DNA of 64,000 nucleotides from Nocardioides pocheonensis (lineage in GTDB: Bacteria > Actinomycetota > Actinomycetes > Propionibacteriales > Nocardioidaceae). The stretch lies in contig NZ_RJSF01000047.1 of NCBI RefSeq assembly GCF_003725535.1, positions 203,972-267,971 of the forward strand, read 5' to 3'. Of the stretch, positions 24,040 through 33,944 are shown one piece after another. A program made the position numbers and the translations under genes. Numbering within the stretch: position 1 is the stretch's first letter; every line of letters starts with the position of its first letter. A model generated the notes under the pieces. The model did not search any database and was not told where the DNA came from. It worked only from the letters and a program-made list of their open reading frames with translations.

Positions 24040-26355
24040 CTAGGCAGACGGCTCAAGCCGGACGATCACAGACTTCGACGTGGGGGTGTTGCTGTCCAGT
24101 GCTGCGGAGCCGAGCGGTACGAGGGGGTTGGTCTCGGGATAGTAGGCGGCGGCGGTGCCTCGTGGGGTCTCGTAGTCGACGAGCCGGAAGTTGCGGACGC
24201 GGCGGTCGCGGTCGTCTTCGGGCCAGTGCGCGACGATGTCGACGAGTTGACCGGGATGGAGCCCGAGGGCTTCGTGGTCGCGGGGGTTGACCATCACGAT
24301 GTGCCGGCCGCCCTCGATGCCGCGGTAGCGGTCGGAGAGGCCGTAGATCGTGGTGTTGAACTGGTCGTGGCTGCGCAGCGTCTGCAGCACCAGATGGCCC
24401 GGGGGTACGTCGAGCAGCTCGATCGCCGAGACCGTGAACTGTGCCCTCGCCGACGGGGTGGTGAAGGTGCGGCTGTCGCGCGGCGGGTGCGGCAGCACGA
24501 ACCCGCCCGGACTGCTGACCCGCGCCTCGTAGTCGGTGAACCCGGGCACCACCCGTTCGATGCCCTGCCGGATGGTCCGGTAGTCGCCGCGCATCCCGGC
24601 CCAGTCGATGGCCGGGTCGCTCGTGCTGTCGACGGATCGCGACCCGAGGGTGGCCTCGGCCAGCCCGGTGACGATCGCAACCTCCGAGCGCAGCTGCTCG
24701 CTGGCCGGCGCCAGCCGGCCCCGGGAGGCGTGCACCACCGACATCGAGTCCTCCACGGTCACGTGCTGCGGTCCCCCGGCCTGCTCGTCACGCTCGGTGC
24801 GACCCAGGGTGGGCAGGATCAACGCGGTCGCCCCGGTGATCAGGTGCGAGCGGTTCAGCTTGGTCGAGACCTGCACGCTCAGCGCGGTCCGCCGCAGCGC
24901 CTCGGCGGTGAGCTCGGTGTCCGGGGCCGCGTGCAGGAAGTTGCCGCCCAGAGCGACGAACACCTTCGCGTCCCCGGCCAGCATCGCGTGGATGCACTCC
25001 ACCGTGTCATAGCCGTGCTCGCGCGGCGGCTCGAAGCCGTACTCGGCGGCGAGCGCGTCGAGGAACCACGCCGGCGGCTTCTCCCAGATCCCCATCGTCC
25101 GGTCACCCTGGACGTTGGAATGCCCCCGTACCGGGCACAACCCGGCACCGGGCTTGCCGAGGTCACCACGGGCCAGGGCGAGGTTGACGACCTCCTTGAT
25201 CGTCGCCACCGCGTTGCGGTGCTGGGTCAGCCCCATCGCCCAGCAGTACACGGTGGCCTTCGAGGCGGCGATCATCCGCGCCGCCTCGGTGACCTGGTCC
25301 CGGGTCAGCCCGGTCGCCTCGGTGACCTGGTCCCAGTCCACGGCCCTGACGTGGTCCCGCCACGCCTCGAAACCCTCGGTGTAGTCCTCGACGAACTCGT
25401 GGTCGACCGCGTCCCACTCCACCAGCAGCGAACCGATCGCCTGGAACAACGCCAGGTCACCGTTCAGCCGCACCGGCAGGTGCAGGTCGGTCAGGCCGGT
25501 GCCCCGCCCGAGCACGCCGCGGGCCTTCTGCGGGTTGCGGAAGTTCACCAGCCCGGCCTCCCGCAGCGGGTTGACCGCGATGATCCTCGCACCACGCTTC
25601 TTGGCCTCCTCCAGCGCCGACAGCATCCGCGGATGGTTGGTGCCCGGGTTCTGCCCGGCGATCACGATCACCTCCGCCGCGTGCAGGTCCTCCAGGCTGA
25701 CGCTGCCCTTGCCGATCCCGATCGTCTCGATCAACGCCACCCCACTGGACTCGTGGCACATGTTCGAGCAGTCCGGCAGGTTGTTGGTCCCGAACGCCCG
25801 CACGAACAACTGGTAGACGAACGCCGCCTCGTTCGACGCCCGCCCCGAGGTGTAGAACACCGCCTCATCCGGAGACGACAGCCCGTTGAGCTGCTCCGCG
25901 ACGAGCGCGAACGCGCCCTCCCAGCCGATCGGCTCGTAGTGCGTGGCGCCCTCCCGACGGACCATCGGCTCGGTGAGCCGGCCCTGCTTGCCCAGCCAGT
26001 GGTCGGTGCGCTGCAGCAGGTCACTGACCGGATGCTCGGCGAAGAACCCCGCCGTGACCCGCGCCTTCGTCGCCTCCTCCGCGACCGCCTTCGCACCGTT
26101 CTCACAGAACTCCGCACGATGCCGATGCTCCGGATCCGGATCCGGCCACGCACAACTCATGCAGTCGAAACCATCAGCCTGGTTCAACCGCAACAACGTG
26201 CGCGCCGACCGCGACGGACCCATCTGACGCAGCGCACGCCCCATCGCCACCCCGACCGCCTTCACCCCCGCCGCATGGTCCTGCGGCACCTCCACGTGCA
26301 GCCGCGACTCGTCCGAGGACCCGAGGAGCTCCTCACCCATGCCCGTCACGCTCAC
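24040..26355 (-). CDS. FdhF/YdeP-family molybdopterin oxidoreductase (formate dehydrogenase-like)
   Basis: 771 residues with the bis-MGD oxidoreductase architecture. An N-terminal Cys pair is in FDCMSCAWPDPD, the molybdopterin domains hold TSGRASNEAA and CSNMCHESSGVAL, and the C-terminal dinucleotide-binding domain contains HDQFNTTIYGLSDRYRG. It probably oxidises formate to CO2. Being last after the formaldehyde and folate genes, it is the natural end of that pathway. The start is GTG 26355; ATG 26340 is possible. It lies 18 bases after the MBL hydrolase stop. Confidence 0.85.
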   Translation of the reverse strand: MSVTGMGEELLGSSDESRLHVEVPQDHAAGVKAVGVAMGRALRQMGPSRSARTLLRLNQADGFDCMSCAWPDPDPEHRHRAEFCENGAKAVAEEATKARVTAGFFAEHPVSDLLQRTDHWLGKQGRLTEPMVRREGATHYEPIGWEGAFALVAEQLNGLSSPDEAVFYTSGRASNEAAFVYQLFVRAFGTNNLPDCSNMCHESSGVALIETIGIGKGSVSLEDLHAAEVIVIAGQNPGTNHPRMLSALEEAKKRGARIIAVNPLREAGLVNFRNPQKARGVLGRGTGLTDLHLPVRLNGDLALFQAIGSLLVEWDAVDHEFVEDYTEGFEAWRDHVRAVDWDQVTEATGLTRDQVTEAARMIAASKATVYCWAMGLTQHRNAVATIKEVVNLALARGDLGKPGAGLCPVRGHSNVQGDRTMGIWEKPPAWFLDALAAEYGFEPPREHGYDTVECIHAMLAGDAKVFVALGGNFLHAAPDTELTAEALRRTALSVQVSTKLNRSHLITGATALILPTLGRTERDEQAGGPQHVTVEDSMSVVHASRGRLAPASEQLRSEVAIVTGLAEATLGSRSVDSTSDPAIDWAGMRGDYRTIRQGIERVVPGFTDYEARVSSPGGFVLPHPPRDSRTFTTPSARAQFTVSAIELLDVPPGHLVLQTLRSHDQFNTTIYGLSDRYRGIEGGRHIVMVNPRDHEALGLHPGQLVDIVAHWPEDDRDRRVRNFRLVDYETPRGTAAAYYPETNPLVPLGSAALDSNTPTSKSVIVRLEPSA

Positions 26356-26373
26356 CCGCCGGCGGCCCGTGGT

Positions 26374-27045
26374 TCAGGGGGTTGCCTCCTCGCCGCGGAG
26401 CCGTCGGCTACGACTCAGGATCCTCCTGCTCATCAGTCGCGTGCGTTCGGCGCCGATGGTCGTATCGTCCCCGTGCCCGGCGTGGACCACGGTCTGCAGG
26501 GGCAACGTGAACAGCCGATCAGTAATCGATCCCTCGAGGATGGAACGGTCGCTGTAGGACCGGCCGGTTGCGCCCGGTCCGCCCTGGAAGAGCGTGTCAC
26601 CGGTGAACACGCTGCCCAGTTCCGCGGCGTACAGGCAGATTGCGCCGGGCGCATGCCCGGGTGTGTGCAGCGCCCGGAGTGTCGCGCCGCCGATCTCGAT
26701 CTCTTGGTCGTGGGACAAATCGTGGTCCCACCGGTCGTCGGCGTGGGTGAGGTCCCACAGCGGCTTGTCGTCCGGGTGCAGGAATATCGGCGCACCGACC
26801 GCCTCGCGCAGCGCGGGCGCGGCCCGAACGTGGTCGTCGTGCGCGTGCGTGCAGAGGATCGCTTTCACCTTCCGGTCTCCCGCGACAGCGAGGATGGCTT
26901 CGACGCTGTGCGGAGCGTCGATCACCACGCACTCGGCATCGTCACCGACGACCCAGACATTGTTCTCGACCTGGAACGTCTGCCCGTCCAGGCTGAACGT
27001 GCCCGCAGTGACGGCGTGGTCGACCCTGGCTCGGACTCTCGACAT
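26374..27045 (-). CDS. MBL-fold hydrolase paired with mycothiol-dependent dehydrogenase
   Basis: 223 residues. The zinc motif CTHAHDDHV (HAHDDH at 67-72) is followed by HTPGHAPGAICLY and FTGDTLFQGGPG, as in glyoxalase-II-type hydrolases. Its start overlaps the stop of the mycothiol-dependent dehydrogenase gene (TGATG). The same gene pair is adjacent in mycobacteria (mscR and its neighbour). It probably hydrolyses S-formylmycothiol to formate and mycothiol; this is inference from pairing. Confidence 0.8.
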   Translation of the reverse strand: MSRVRARVDHAVTAGTFSLDGQTFQVENNVWVVGDDAECVVIDAPHSVEAILAVAGDRKVKAILCTHAHDDHVRAAPALREAVGAPIFLHPDDKPLWDLTHADDRWDHDLSHDQEIEIGGATLRALHTPGHAPGAICLYAAELGSVFTGDTLFQGGPGATGRSYSDRSILEGSITDRLFTLPLQTVVHAGHGDDTTIGAERTRLMSRRILSRSRRLRGEEATP

Positions 27046-28157
27046 CAGAAGATCACCACGGACCGCAGCACGTCACCGTCGTGCATCCGGGCAAACGCCT
27101 GCTCCACCTCGTCCAGCTTGATCTCCTCGGTGACGAAGCCATCCAGGTCGAGGCGACCCTGCAAGTACAGATCGACCAGCATCGGGAAGTCACGCGACGG
27201 CAGGCAGTCGCCGTACCAGCTCGACTTCAGAGCGCCTCCCCTGCCGAAGACATCGATGAGCGGCAGGTCGGGAACCTTCATGTCCGGTGTAGGAACACCG
27301 ACCAGTACGACGGTCCCGGCGAGGTCACGCGCGTAGAACGCCTGCTGCCACGTCTCCGGACGGCCGACCGCCTCGATGACCACATCGGCTCCATCGGCGC
27401 CCGGCTGAGCCTGCCGCGCGATCGCCCGGATCGCCTCGACCGGGTCGACGCGGGACGAGTCGACAAGGTGGGTCGCGCCCATCTCCTGGGCCTTCGCGAG
27501 CTTGTTGGCGTCGATGTCCACCGCGATGATCGGCGAGGCACCTGCCAGCGCGGCACCCGCGACGGAGGCGACTCCGACGCCGCCGCAGCCGATGACGGCC
27601 ACCGACTTGCCCCGCGTTGCTCCGCCGGTGTTGATGGCAGCACCGAGCCCCGCCATGACCCCGCAGCCGAGCAGACCTACCGCGGCCGGTCGGGCCAGCG
27701 GATCGACAGGAGTGCATTGACCGGCTGCCACCAGGGTCTTCTCAGCGAATGCGCCGATGCCCAGCGCGGGCGAAAGCTCGGCGCCGGCATCGGGTCCGTC
27801 GGCCAATGTCATCTTCTGGGTCGCGTTGTGCGTCGCGAAGCAGTACCAAGGCTCACCCCGATTACAGGCACGACACCGACCGCAGACGGCACGCCAGTTG
27901 AGGATCACGAAATCGCCGGGCTTCACCGAGGTCACCTCCGGCCCGATTGCCTCGACAACGCCCGCCGCCTCGTGGCCCAGGAGGAACGGAAATTCGTCGT
28001 TGATCCCGCCCTCCCGGTAGTGGAGGTCCGTGTGGCAGACCCCGCAGGCCTGGACCTTCACCACCGCCTCCCCCGGACCCGGGCTGGGCACATTGATCGT
28101 GGCGACTTCGACCGGCTGACCCTTGCGGCGCGCGACGACTGCCTTCACCTGCTGCAT
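27045..28157 (-). CDS. mscR: S-(hydroxymethyl)mycothiol dehydrogenase
   Basis: 370-residue zinc alcohol dehydrogenase of the mycothiol-dependent formaldehyde dehydrogenase group. Visible are the catalytic zinc Cys in [23 protein letters not shown], the structural zinc cluster [15 protein letters not shown] and the nucleotide fold [15 protein letters not shown]. It oxidises the formaldehyde-mycothiol adduct to S-formylmycothiol with NAD+. The gene order places it between FolD/PurU and the MBL hydrolase and formate dehydrogenase. It also marks the host as a mycothiol-making actinobacterium. Confidence 0.9.
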   Translation of the reverse strand: MQQVKAVVARRKGQPVEVATINVPSPGPGEAVVKVQACGVCHTDLHYREGGINDEFPFLLGHEAAGVVEAIGPEVTSVKPGDFVILNWRAVCGRCRACNRGEPWYCFATHNATQKMTLADGPDAGAELSPALGIGAFAEKTLVAAGQCTPVDPLARPAAVGLLGCGVMAGLGAAINTGGATRGKSVAVIGCGGVGVASVAGAALAGASPIIAVDIDANKLAKAQEMGATHLVDSSRVDPVEAIRAIARQAQPGADGADVVIEAVGRPETWQQAFYARDLAGTVVLVGVPTPDMKVPDLPLIDVFGRGGALKSSWYGDCLPSRDFPMLVDLYLQGRLDLDGFVTEEIKLDEVEQAFARMHDGDVLRSVVIF

Positions 28158-28233
28158 CGCTATCTCCTTTTCCTAAGCCCGGACACCCACGGATTCGGTC
28201 GCCCTTTCGCGGAGAGACCCGAGCGGTTCTTGC

Positions 28234-29082
28234 TCAGAGTCCCCGTTCGGCGATCGACACGACGTTGGCCAGCAGCATCGCCCGGGTCATCGGGCCTACG
28301 CCCCCGGGATTCGGGGAGACCCAGCCGGCGACGTCCCAGACGTCCGCGGCGACGTCCCCGGCGATCCTGCCGTCGACGCGCGAGACCCCTACGTCGAGCA
28401 CCGCGGCGCCGGGCTTGACCATGTCGCCGGTGACGATGCCCGGCACTCCCGCGGCCGCCACCACGATGTCGGCGGTGCGCACGTGCGCGGCCAGGTCGCG
28501 GGTGCCGGTGTGGCACAGCGTGACCGTGGCGTTCTCGCTCTTGCGGGTCAGCAGCAGCCCGAGCGGACGCCCGACCGTGACCCCGCGACCGACCACGACC
28601 ACCTCCGCCCCGGCGATCTGTACGCCGTGCCGGCGCAGCAGCTCGATGATGCCGTTCGGCGTGCACGGCAGCGGCGCGTCCTGCCCGAGCACCAGCCAGC
28701 CGAGGTTCGTCGGGTGCAGCCCGTCGGCGTCCTTGGCGGGGTCGATCAGGCCGAGCACGCGGTTCTCGTCACGACCCTCCGGGAGTGGCAGCTGCACGAT
28801 GTAGCCCGTGCACGCCGGGTCGGCGTTCAGCTGCGCGACGGCCGCCTCGATCTCCTCCTGGCTCGCGGACTCGGGCAGGTCGATGCGGATCGACTCGATC
28901 CCGACCTCCGCGCAGTCCTTGTGCTTGCCGTTGACGTACCAGCGCGAGCCGGGGTCGTCGCCCACCAGCACGGTGCCCAGTCCCGGCACGACGCCCTGCT
29001 CGCGCAGCGCGGCGACGCGGGACTTGAGCTCACCCTTGATCGCGGCCGCAGTCGCCGATCCGTCCAGCGTCTGAGGGGCCAC
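28234..29082 (-). CDS. folD: Methylene-tetrahydrofolate dehydrogenase/cyclohydrolase
   Basis: 282 residues. The catalytic Lys region is [17 protein letters not shown], the substrate segment PLPEG and the signature [14 protein letters not shown]. It converts 5,10-methylene-THF to 10-formyl-THF. GTG 29082 is three bases after the PurU stop, so the two are co-translated. This is probably a second, pathway-dedicated FolD, since it sits in a catabolic operon. Confidence 0.93.
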   Translation of the reverse strand: MAPQTLDGSATAAAIKGELKSRVAALREQGVVPGLGTVLVGDDPGSRWYVNGKHKDCAEVGIESIRIDLPESASQEEIEAAVAQLNADPACTGYIVQLPLPEGRDENRVLGLIDPAKDADGLHPTNLGWLVLGQDAPLPCTPNGIIELLRRHGVQIAGAEVVVVGRGVTVGRPLGLLLTRKSENATVTLCHTGTRDLAAHVRTADIVVAAAGVPGIVTGDMVKPGAAVLDVGVSRVDGRIAGDVAADVWDVAGWVSPNPGGVGPMTRAMLLANVVSIAERGL

Positions 29083-29085
29083 GGG

Positions 29086-29997
29086 TCAGAACACGACCGT
29101 GGTGTTGCCGTGACGAAGCACCCTGTCCTCACAGTGCCAGCCAACTGCGCGCGCGAGGACGGTTCGTTCCACGTCAGCGCCAAGGCGAGTCAGAGCACCG
29201 ACGTCGTGGCAGTGGCTCACGCGGTTGACGTCCTGCTCAATGATCGGCCCTTCGTCGAGATCCTCGGTGACGTAGTGGGCCGTAGCGCCGATCAGCTTGA
29301 CGCCGCGTTCGCGGGCTCGCGCATATGGGCCGGCCCCGGCAAAGGCGGGCAGGAATGAGTGATGGATGTTGATCACTGGTACGCCGACCAGCCGAAGGAA
29401 ATCTCCGGAGAGAATCTGCATGTAGCGCGCAAGTACGACCAAGTCACAGGTGCCGTCGAGCAGCTCGAGCAGCTGACGCTCCGCTTCGGGCTTCTCCGCG
29501 GGGTTTGCAACCGGGATGTGATGGAACGGAAGCCCTTGGGCCTCAACTGCTTCCCGGTGGTCGGCATGGTTGGAGGCAACCAGGACGACCTCCGCCTCGA
29601 GCTCGTTGCGCCGCCACCGATACAGCAGATCCTGAAGGCAGTGGTCCTGCTTGGACACCAGAATGGCGACTCGCTTGGGTACGGCTGGGTTGCCGAACCG
29701 CCATGTCATGCCGAATCGCTCGGCGACCGCTCCGAAGCGCTCTGCGAGACCTTCGACGACGTGATCGGTCCCGGCGAACTCCATGCGCAGGAAGAAGGTG
29801 CCCCCGAACGGGTCCGATGAGTACTGGTCGGACTGGATGATGTTTGCGCCCGCATCGTGCAACAAGCGGGAGACCGCAGCAACGATCCCGGGCTGGTCGG
29901 CACAAGAGGCGAGGAGGCGACGTCGCGCAAGCGGTTTGGCCTCGGCAGGAGCCGCACTTGCAACTCGTTCTTCGAGTACGGTGCGGGTCGGGGTCAT
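29086..29997 (-). CDS. purU: Formyltetrahydrofolate deformylase
   Basis: 303 residues. An N-terminal ACT-like domain ([22 protein letters not shown], about 31-52) precedes a formyltransferase-like hydrolase domain with [19 protein letters not shown] and the Asp in TEDLDEGPI. It releases formate from 10-formyl-THF and so regenerates THF. The start overlaps the stop of the GcvT-like gene by four bases (ATGA). Together with FolD it turns methylene-THF into formate. Confidence 0.93.
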   Translation of the reverse strand: MTPTRTVLEERVASAAPAEAKPLARRRLLASCADQPGIVAAVSRLLHDAGANIIQSDQYSSDPFGGTFFLRMEFAGTDHVVEGLAERFGAVAERFGMTWRFGNPAVPKRVAILVSKQDHCLQDLLYRWRRNELEAEVVLVASNHADHREAVEAQGLPFHHIPVANPAEKPEAERQLLELLDGTCDLVVLARYMQILSGDFLRLVGVPVINIHHSFLPAFAGAGPYARARERGVKLIGATAHYVTEDLDEGPIIEQDVNRVSHCHDVGALTRLGADVERTVLARAVGWHCEDRVLRHGNTTVVF

Positions 29998-31106
29998 GAA
30001 CGGGGCCTCTTCTTCTCGGGATCGTAGGCAGGGTGGCTGCCGTGTACCACGGCGCCTCGCAACGAACCGCCGACTTCCACCTCGAGCCGCGTACCAGGCA
30101 GGGCGAGTGAAGCCTCGACGACCGCCAGGGCGATCGGCCCTGCGTAGGGGCTGAGTGTCGGGCTGGTCAACATGCCGATCTGCTCCCCTCCGCGGACCAG
30201 AGGACTTCCGTACTCGGGAAGCGCCTCAGTTTCCAGGCGGAGTGTGATCATCTGATGGCCCCGCGACTCCGGCTCGAGGCTCGCAAGCACGTCACGACCC
30301 AAGAAGTCACGACGGAGATCGACGAGGCGGTCCAGGGAAAGGTCGTACGGCGTGTAAGTGTGTTCGGGGTAGTCGGTATCGGTGACGATGATGCCCGACT
30401 CGATACGGACGATCTCAATTGCCGTCAGACCGTACGGACGGGCGCCGGTCTCCCGGATCACCCCTCGCAGGAGTTCGGGGGCGACTTCCGGCCGACAGAA
30501 CAGCTCGTAACCCAGCTCGCCGGAAACTCCTGTCCGCGACAGCCAGACCGGGACGCCAGCGACGGTGACCTGCTCGGGGAGGAAACGGAACCAACCGAGC
30601 TTGGTCAGGTCCGCGTCCGTGATGGCTGCCAGCGCGTCGCGCGACGCGGGGCCTTGGAGGAAGAGGTGCGGGAGATCCTGGGTGATGTATTCGATCTCCA
30701 CGTCCAGGTCACTGGTCGCCTCGGCGAAGTGCTCGGCTCGGGTGTCCTTGTTGGTCATCACCCACAGGTGGTCGTCGGCGAGCTTGAACACCGTGCCGTC
30801 GTCGATCATCCGGCCCTCGGCATCGCAGAAGCCGCCGTACCGAACCTGTCCGATCGCCGCGCCGACGATGTTGTTCGTGTGCACGCGCTGGGCAGCTGCC
30901 ACGGCATCCGGCCCGCGGAAGTCCCACTTGTTGATCGGTGAGGCGTCCATGACCCCGACGCCCTCGCGCTGCGCTCGGTACTCGCCCTCGACATCGCCGA
31001 AGCGGTCGGGCCACAACGAGCCGAAGAGCTCGGTGAACTCAGCTCCCAGGTCCGTCATGACGTCGTGAAACGGAGTCTTGCGCGCCGTCGTCTGATTGGT
31101 CTCCAT
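29994..31106 (-). CDS. GcvT-family aminomethyltransferase/THF-dependent demethylase
   Basis: 370 residues with the GcvT fold: [33 protein letters not shown] and [15 protein letters not shown], then the C-terminal barrel. Stand-alone GcvT-like proteins outside glycine-cleavage operons take a methyl or methylene group from a donor to THF. No gcvH or gcvP is present, and FolD and PurU are translationally coupled. This argues for a catabolic demethylase, not glycine cleavage. The methyl donor is unknown. It lies 62 bases downstream of CoA-transferase B. Confidence 0.82.
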   Translation of the reverse strand: METNQTTARKTPFHDVMTDLGAEFTELFGSLWPDRFGDVEGEYRAQREGVGVMDASPINKWDFRGPDAVAAAQRVHTNNIVGAAIGQVRYGGFCDAEGRMIDDGTVFKLADDHLWVMTNKDTRAEHFAEATSDLDVEIEYITQDLPHLFLQGPASRDALAAITDADLTKLGWFRFLPEQVTVAGVPVWLSRTGVSGELGYELFCRPEVAPELLRGVIRETGARPYGLTAIEIVRIESGIIVTDTDYPEHTYTPYDLSLDRLVDLRRDFLGRDVLASLEPESRGHQMITLRLETEALPEYGSPLVRGGEQIGMLTSPTLSPYAGPIALAVVEASLALPGTRLEVEVGGSLRGAVVHGSHPAYDPEKKRPRS

Positions 31107-31168
31107 CGGGCTTCCTTTCTGTGGCCAACCTTCGTCAATCCACGGCTTCTCGCGGATACCGAAGGCGG

Positions 31169-31795
31169 CTATGCGAGCGGGGGTTCGGATTTGTCCCGCA
31201 CCTCGTCCTCGGTCACGCCAGGGGCCACTTCTACGAGCCGGAGGCCCGCGCTAGTGACGTCGAGAACTGCGAGGTCGGTGATGATTCGCTGGACGACACG
31301 ACGGCCGGTGTAGGGCAGCGTGCACTCGTTGACGATCTTGTAGGCGCCGTCCCTGGCGACGTGCTCCATCAGGACGGTGACCCGCTTGGCGCCGTGGACT
31401 AGGTCCATCGCACCGCCCATGCCCTTGACCATCTTCCCGGGAATCATCCAGTTGGCGATGTCGCCGGTGGCGCTGACTTGCATGGCTCCGAGGATCGCCG
31501 CGTCAATCTTTCCGCCGCGGATCATCCCGAAGCTCGTGGCCGAGTCGAAGAACGAGGCGCCCTTGCGGACCGTCACGGTCTCCTTGCCAGCGTTGATCAG
31601 ATCGGGGTCTACGGCATCCTCGGTCGGGTAGGCGCCGACGCCCAGGATCCCGTTCTCCGACTGCAGCACGAGCTCCACGTCGTCGCCGACGTAGTTCGGC
31701 ACAAGCGTCGGCAGTCCGATCCCGAGGTTCACATATGACCCGTCGGTGAGCTCGGCGGCCGCCCGGGCAGCCATCTCTTCACGCGTCCACGCCAT
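31169..31795 (-). CDS. 3-oxoacid CoA-transferase subunit B
   Basis: 208 residues. The catalytic Glu is in [11 protein letters not shown] (E47) and the N-terminal [13 protein letters not shown] loop is typical. With subunit A it moves CoA from a donor such as succinyl-CoA to a 3-oxoacid, possibly acetoacetate. ATG 31795 comes one base after the stop of the 38-residue ORF that separates it from subunit A. The BKACE gene in this window would make acetoacetate, which fits. Confidence 0.9.
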   Translation of the reverse strand: MAWTREEMAARAAAELTDGSYVNLGIGLPTLVPNYVGDDVELVLQSENGILGVGAYPTEDAVDPDLINAGKETVTVRKGASFFDSATSFGMIRGGKIDAAILGAMQVSATGDIANWMIPGKMVKGMGGAMDLVHGAKRVTVLMEHVARDGAYKIVNECTLPYTGRRVVQRIITDLAVLDVTSAGLRLVEVAPGVTEDEVRDKSEPPLA

Positions 31796-31796
31796 G

Positions 31797-31913
31797 TCAG
31801 CGCTCCTCGACTGTGTCGAGCATGGCCTGAGCCCACTCAGCAGGAGAGAGCGGCTCTGGTTGTTCGATCGCCGGAGCGCCGCCTGGCGCGGCTGTCGAAG
31901 CGGCCGTTGTCAT
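31797..31913 (-). CDS. Small ORF (38 residues) between the CoA-transferase subunits
   Basis: ATG 31913 overlaps the TGA of subunit A by four bases (ATGA) and its own stop lies one base before the ATG of subunit B. The peptide is Ala/Pro/Glu-rich, starts [12 protein letters not shown], and ends with a short helical segment around [18 protein letters not shown] know no family for it. Coupling on both sides is the argument that it is translated. It may bridge the subunits or just maintain coupling; subunits A and B are usually directly adjacent. Confidence 0.6.
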   Translation of the reverse strand: MTTAASTAAPGGAPAIEQPEPLSPAEWAQAMLDTVEER

Positions 31914-32674
31914 CGGACGGTCCTCTTCTCGATCCGCTTGTCCGCGGCATGCTGCGCTGTCAGCGGGACGACCCGCTGCACGAATACGCCAGGGGTGTGG
32001 ATCGAGTCGGGGTCCAGCTCGCCAGGCTCAACGAGTTCCTCGACCTCAGCGAGGGTGATGCGGCCGCTCATCGCCGCCAGGGGATTGAAGTTGCGCGCGG
32101 ATTTGCTGAAGACCAGGTTCCCGTGGCGGTCGCCCTTCCAGGCGCGCACGAGCGCGAAATCGCAGACTATGGCCCGCTCCAGCACGAACTCGCGTCGACC
32201 CTGCGCCGTATCGAAAGGGCGGACCTCTTTGGGGGGTGAAGCAACCTCGACGTTTCCGTGTGCGTCGTACTTCCAGGGCAGACCGCCTTCGGCGACCTGG
32301 GTGCCGACGCCGGTGGCGGTGAAGAAGGCTGGGATCCCCGACCCACCCGCGCGTAGCCGCTCGGCGAGCGTGCCCTGCGGGGTCAGCTCGACCTCGAGCT
32401 CGCCGGCGAGGTACTTGCGCGCGAACTCCTTGTTCTCGCCGACGTAGGACGACACCATCCGGCGGATACGGCCCGCACCCAGAAGCAGGCCCAGCCCGAA
32501 ATCGTCGACACCGGCATTGTTCGAGACTGCCTCGAGGTCCGTGACGCCGGTGTCCAGCAGGGCCTGGATCAGGATCGATGGGATCCCGCACAGGCCGAAG
32601 CCACCGACAGCTAGCGAGGAGCCAGAGGTGATGTCCGCAACGGCGGCGGACGCGGACTCGACAACTTTGTCCAT
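31910..32674 (-). CDS. 3-oxoacid CoA-transferase subunit A
   Basis: 254 residues. The glycine-rich loop [10 protein letters not shown] and [16 protein letters not shown], followed by [22 protein letters not shown], are standard for the alpha subunit. ATG 32674 has GAGAGGACC upstream; an ATG at 32725 is in frame but close to the predicted transcription start. It is the first gene of the long operon running to 24040 and is preceded by promoter site g. Confidence 0.9.
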   Translation of the reverse strand: MDKVVESASAAVADITSGSSLAVGGFGLCGIPSILIQALLDTGVTDLEAVSNNAGVDDFGLGLLLGAGRIRRMVSSYVGENKEFARKYLAGELEVELTPQGTLAERLRAGGSGIPAFFTATGVGTQVAEGGLPWKYDAHGNVEVASPPKEVRPFDTAQGRREFVLERAIVCDFALVRAWKGDRHGNLVFSKSARNFNPLAAMSGRITLAEVEELVEPGELDPDSIHTPGVFVQRVVPLTAQHAADKRIEKRTVR

Positions 32675-32728
32675 CGGTCCTCTCTCGGGCTCGAAGGTCT
32701 TTACGCGTCTGCGAAGTTGAGGCATGTG

Positions 32729-32775
32729 CTGAATGAATGTTTATTAAGTATCGAAGTCGCGTCGACGTCTGTCAA
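32729..32775 (-). promoter_or_regulatory. Promoter with shared motif, site g
   Basis: Minus strand: TTGACA (-35, 32775-32770), 17 bases, GATACT (-10, 32752-32747). The motif TAAACATTCATTCAG (32743-32729) follows three bases after the -10. This would drive CoA-transferase and the one-carbon genes downstream. Confidence 0.7.
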
Positions 32776-32812
32776 GGACACGACTATTCGCGTCGGCGAT
32801 CCGGCTGCAGGG

Positions 32813-33220
32813 TCACGCCTGGTCGTCGATCTCCCAGTAGTCGAGGTACTCCGAAGCCGCGCCGTCGGGATTGGGGCCGTAGATGCCGAGCATGCGGGCG
32901 TACGTTGGCGCCCAGTAGTGACCGGTGCTTCCGGCCGGCACCGTGATCGTGTCTCCCGGCCGACCCACAACAGTGGTCTCGTCCACCCGGATGCGGAGCT
33001 CGCCCTCGAGGACGAAGGTGACCTCGTCGTGGGGGTGGTAGTCGGACATTCCCGCGCGCGTGAGCTCCCACTCGGAGAGGGCGTAGTCGTCCCAGCCGGT
33101 CGCCTTGGGCTCGACGATCCAGCGACCCTTCACTCGCGGCGTGTCCGACGAGAAGACTTCGAGGGCACTCCTGTTAACGGTGACCGGTTCGATGAGCTGG
33201 CAAGGGTCGTCGGATTTCAT
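32813..33220 (-). CDS. Cupin-domain protein
   Basis: 135 residues, a single cupin barrel. Metal-ligand candidates are YHPHDEVTFVLEGELRI (motif 1) and PAGSTGHYWAPT (motif 2). Such small cupins may bind a metal and act as isomerases, or sense a ligand. ATG 33220 follows AGGAGATCTC. It has its own promoter (site h) and lies just upstream of the CoA-transferase promoter. A second small cupin is at 40929-41288. Confidence 0.8.
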   Translation of the reverse strand: MKSDDPCQLIEPVTVNRSALEVFSSDTPRVKGRWIVEPKATGWDDYALSEWELTRAGMSDYHPHDEVTFVLEGELRIRVDETTVVGRPGDTITVPAGSTGHYWAPTYARMLGIYGPNPDGAASEYLDYWEIDDQA

Positions 33221-33367
33221 GAGATCTCCTCGGGGGTGCTTTCGGATGCATCCGGTAGCCAGAGCTTTTGCCAAGGGCCCTGAGGCGCATAGGCCACGTG
33301 TGAAGCGATGCCTGCGGCGCGGCGTGCAACTCAGCTCCGGGTTCGCCGGTTGTCGGCAGGAGAGCCC

Positions 33368-33412
33368 TCTAATGAATGTTCATAAAGTACAATCACGGGG
33401 CAGCGCGGTCAA
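33368..33412 (-). promoter_or_regulatory. Promoter with shared motif, site h
   Basis: Minus strand: TTGACC (-35, 33412-33407), 17 bases, TACTTT (-10, 33389-33384). The motif TGAACATTCATTAGA (33382-33368) begins one base after the -10. It is followed by the cupin gene after about 150 bases. Confidence 0.7.
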
Positions 33413-33420
33413 CGCCTGAC

Positions 33421-33944
33421 GCGGGGCGAACATCGACCCGTCGTCCCTACACCGACGGTCTCGCGTCGCGATCGCAGGCGACCGTGGCGGTCCAGCGTCT
33501 CGGACGACCAGAAAGCTGCTTAACCCGTGGAGCGTAGCGGCGACTAGACCCCCAACCCGCGCGTCCTTCAGGGCGATGCAGCCCCCGAAAGCGACACCCA
33601 GGATCAGAATGGAGTCGTCAGAAGTCCACGACACGGCTTCGCTCATGAGACCTCGATGGATCGGTGCCTGGTATTGGCTCCCGGTTTCAGTGCGCCGGGG
33701 CCAGGCGACGATCTCAGGCGGTCGAAGCCCCACGCGTTTGCGCGCTGGCGGCTCGACATTGAAGTTCCCGGATCCACGGCCGTGGGTTCGGAAGCAAAGA
33801 CCAGGCTGGTTGTGTTTGCCGTGTCTCGACACGGCGCTCGTGTCGAGAACCTGGCTTCCAATGCCTGAGGAGGACGGTAGGCACCTGGCGACGAGTTGCG
33901 AAGCCAGATCGCAGACCTTGGGACGTCCTCTGGCACGCAGGCGC
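33421..33944. other. Intergenic stretch with a strong hairpin
   Basis: About 520 bases without a supported gene. TCTCGACACG (33824-33833) and CGTGTCGAGA (33839-33848) form a perfect ten-base stem with a GCGCT loop. It could end transcripts from the SDR gene, whose stop is about 100 bases away on the minus strand, although no T-run follows in either direction. Confidence 0.5.

Noticed and set aside
23998-27336. A plus-strand open frame of more than 1,100 codons opposite the formate dehydrogenase-like and MBL genes
   Set aside because: It is the antisense shadow of strong minus-strand genes with clear motifs. Its protein is Arg/Gly/Pro/His-rich, matches no family and has no ribosome site; long antisense frames are expected at this GC content.
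29994-31106. Assigning the GcvT-like gene as the glycine-cleavage T protein
   Set aside because: No gcvP, gcvH or lipoamide dehydrogenase gene is in the window, and the gene is translationally coupled to purU and followed by folD.
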